A DNA stretch of 50,729 nucleotides from Nitrososphaeraceae archaeon (GTDB taxonomy: Archaea > Thermoproteota > Nitrososphaeria > Nitrososphaerales > Nitrososphaeraceae). Shown here in pieces: positions 50,113 to 50,729 of this stretch; position 1 is the first letter of the stretch; every line of letters begins with the position of its first letter. Where the stretch lies: the NCBI GenBank assembly GCA_021325295.1, contig JAJPHM010000079.1, forward strand, positions 1 through 50,729. The letters run 5' to 3'. A model generated the notes under the pieces. The model did not search any database, had not been told where the DNA came from, and saw only the letters and a list, made by a program, of their open reading frames with translations. The position numbers and the translations under genes are program-made.

Positions 50113-50196
50113 TTGGCTGGCCATACTAACAAGCTATTTGTCAATTCACTATCCTTGTACATAATAGTACCGGCCCCAGAAAGTAAACTAGATAAG

Positions 50197-50418
50197 TCAA
50201 CTGGCCGACCCGGCGACAACTTCAACACGGCGTTTGTCCTTGGTTACCCAAGATACTCTAATGAGGCCGTAAATTTCAAGGTCAAGCAGGACTTTGTTAA
50301 AGTCAGCGTCAGTTAGAGAAACACCGTCCTTTCCTAGCGCATTCATAAGATCAGAATCGGTGATGTTTCCCACCTGCTTTATCTTTTCATATATCAGGTT
50401 GCGGAGTGGATACCTCAT
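50197..50418 (-). CDS. Small winged-helix-like protein
   Basis: 73 residues with a helix-turn-helix-style pattern: LRNLIYEKIKQVGNITDSDLMNALGKDGVSLTDADFNKVLLDLEIYGLIRVSW, then a short beta wing KDKRRVEVV. It looks like the compact winged helix frequent in thaumarchaea, possibly an RNA-polymerase- or transcription-linked factor; convergent with ctaB. Confidence 0.6.
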   Translation of the reverse strand: MRYPLRNLIYEKIKQVGNITDSDLMNALGKDGVSLTDADFNKVLLDLEIYGLIRVSWVTKDKRRVEVVAGSAS

Positions 50419-50729
50419 AGACAGAGATGAAAGGCAGCATTATATCAATCAACAGTTTGCTATTGCTGTGCCGTTTTGTCATGTCATTAATTATCATGTA
50501 GGTTCTGCGTTTACATTACCTTATCTTTGCAAATATCCTTCGCGAAGGTTAATTCATTTGGTCTCCATTTCTTTCCATCCCGTACGAAAGTTGCTGTCCG
50601 CAGATTGGCAGACTGATTGATTCTCTCTCCCTTCCTCTCTGCTTGGCAATGAATAAGCATTGCCATCAAGCGTGAATAAATGAATAATCCAAGCACAGGA
50701 TGAATGAATAACCAATATATTTTCACGAA
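50419..50729. other. AT-rich end region without clear gene
   Basis: 310 nt to the window edge. Short ATGAATGAATAA-like repeats occur near 50650-50720. A 71-codon minus frame here looks like composition noise, and a gene beyond the edge cannot be judged. Confidence 0.4.

Noticed and set aside
50511-50726. 71-codon open frame on the minus strand at the window end
   Set aside because: No motif, overlaps simple repeat-like ATGAATGAATAA DNA, and no promoter or ribosome site.

Overview
The window reads as chromosomal DNA of an ammonia-oxidising-type thaumarchaeon (Nitrososphaeria), most likely close to the soil Nitrososphaera/Nitrosocosmicus group. Reasons: an archaeal ribosomal-protein operon, archaeal proteasome alpha and beta subunits, RadA, aRF1, Pth2, EndA, type II GAPDH, many TTG/GTG starts, TATA boxes about 30 nt before leaderless starts, lineage-type families (DUF6659-like, DUF371, DUF5679, DUF929), and an ADP-forming acyl-CoA synthetase of the kind used in the thaumarchaeal 3-hydroxypropionate/4-hydroxybutyrate (3HP/4HB) carbon-fixation cycle. 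No ammonia monooxygenase or 16S gene is present, so genus is inference.

Layout. 1-713: 3'-truncated YVTN beta-propeller gene (minus). 0.8-4.5 kb: plus-strand run of nucleotidyltransferase, F420-type LLM oxidoreductase, thiolase-like protein, DUF35 partner and a hypothetical. 4.5-5.2 kb: membrane-anchored winged-helix protein and a tRNA-Asn with a 33-nt non-canonical intron. 5.7-13.9 kb: minus-strand ribosomal operon (L3, L4, L23 | S19, L22, S3, L29, Rpp29, S17, L14, L24, S4e, L5, S14, S8, L6); L2 is absent from its usual slot and S19 has its own promoter. 14-16.4 kb: SPOUT RNA methyltransferase, redoxin, proteasome alpha. 17-19.7 kb: purC, and purK-purE in one frame separated by a single TGA. 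19.8-27 kb: two-domain SDR protein, TauE-like transporter, homoserine dehydrogenase, PUA protein, a proteasome beta subunit lacking its catalytic threonine, and a GHKL ATPase. 27-36.2 kb: tiny Cys-rich proteins, aRF1, XRE-CBS regulator, GAPDH, trpG-trpD, radA, DUF5679 protein, coiled-coil protein, a small HExxH protein. 36.5-43.4 kb: pth2, EamA transporter, secreted propeller, pgk, DUF929, L10e and endA. 43.4-44.1 kb: a complete IS6-type insertion sequence with a perfect 8-bp target duplication that replaced the last residues of EndA. 44.2-50.7 kb: small zinc proteins, DUF6659-like protein, ADP-forming acyl-CoA synthetase with an operator-like promoter, membrane protein, heme O synthase and a small winged-helix-like protein.

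Functional themes are information processing (ribosome, RNase P protein, tRNA splicing, release factor, peptidyl-tRNA hydrolase, RadA), protein turnover (both proteasome subunit types), biosynthesis (purine, tryptophan, homoserine, heme O), triose metabolism (GAPDH, PGK) and candidate steps of autotrophic carbon fixation. Most notable: the IS6 insertion into endA, the intron-bearing tRNA-Asn beside an EndA without the usual histidine, the inactive-looking proteasome beta, the tandem SDR resembling the semialdehyde-reductase half of Chloroflexus malonyl-CoA reductase, and the purK-TGA-purE arrangement with a CTG start.
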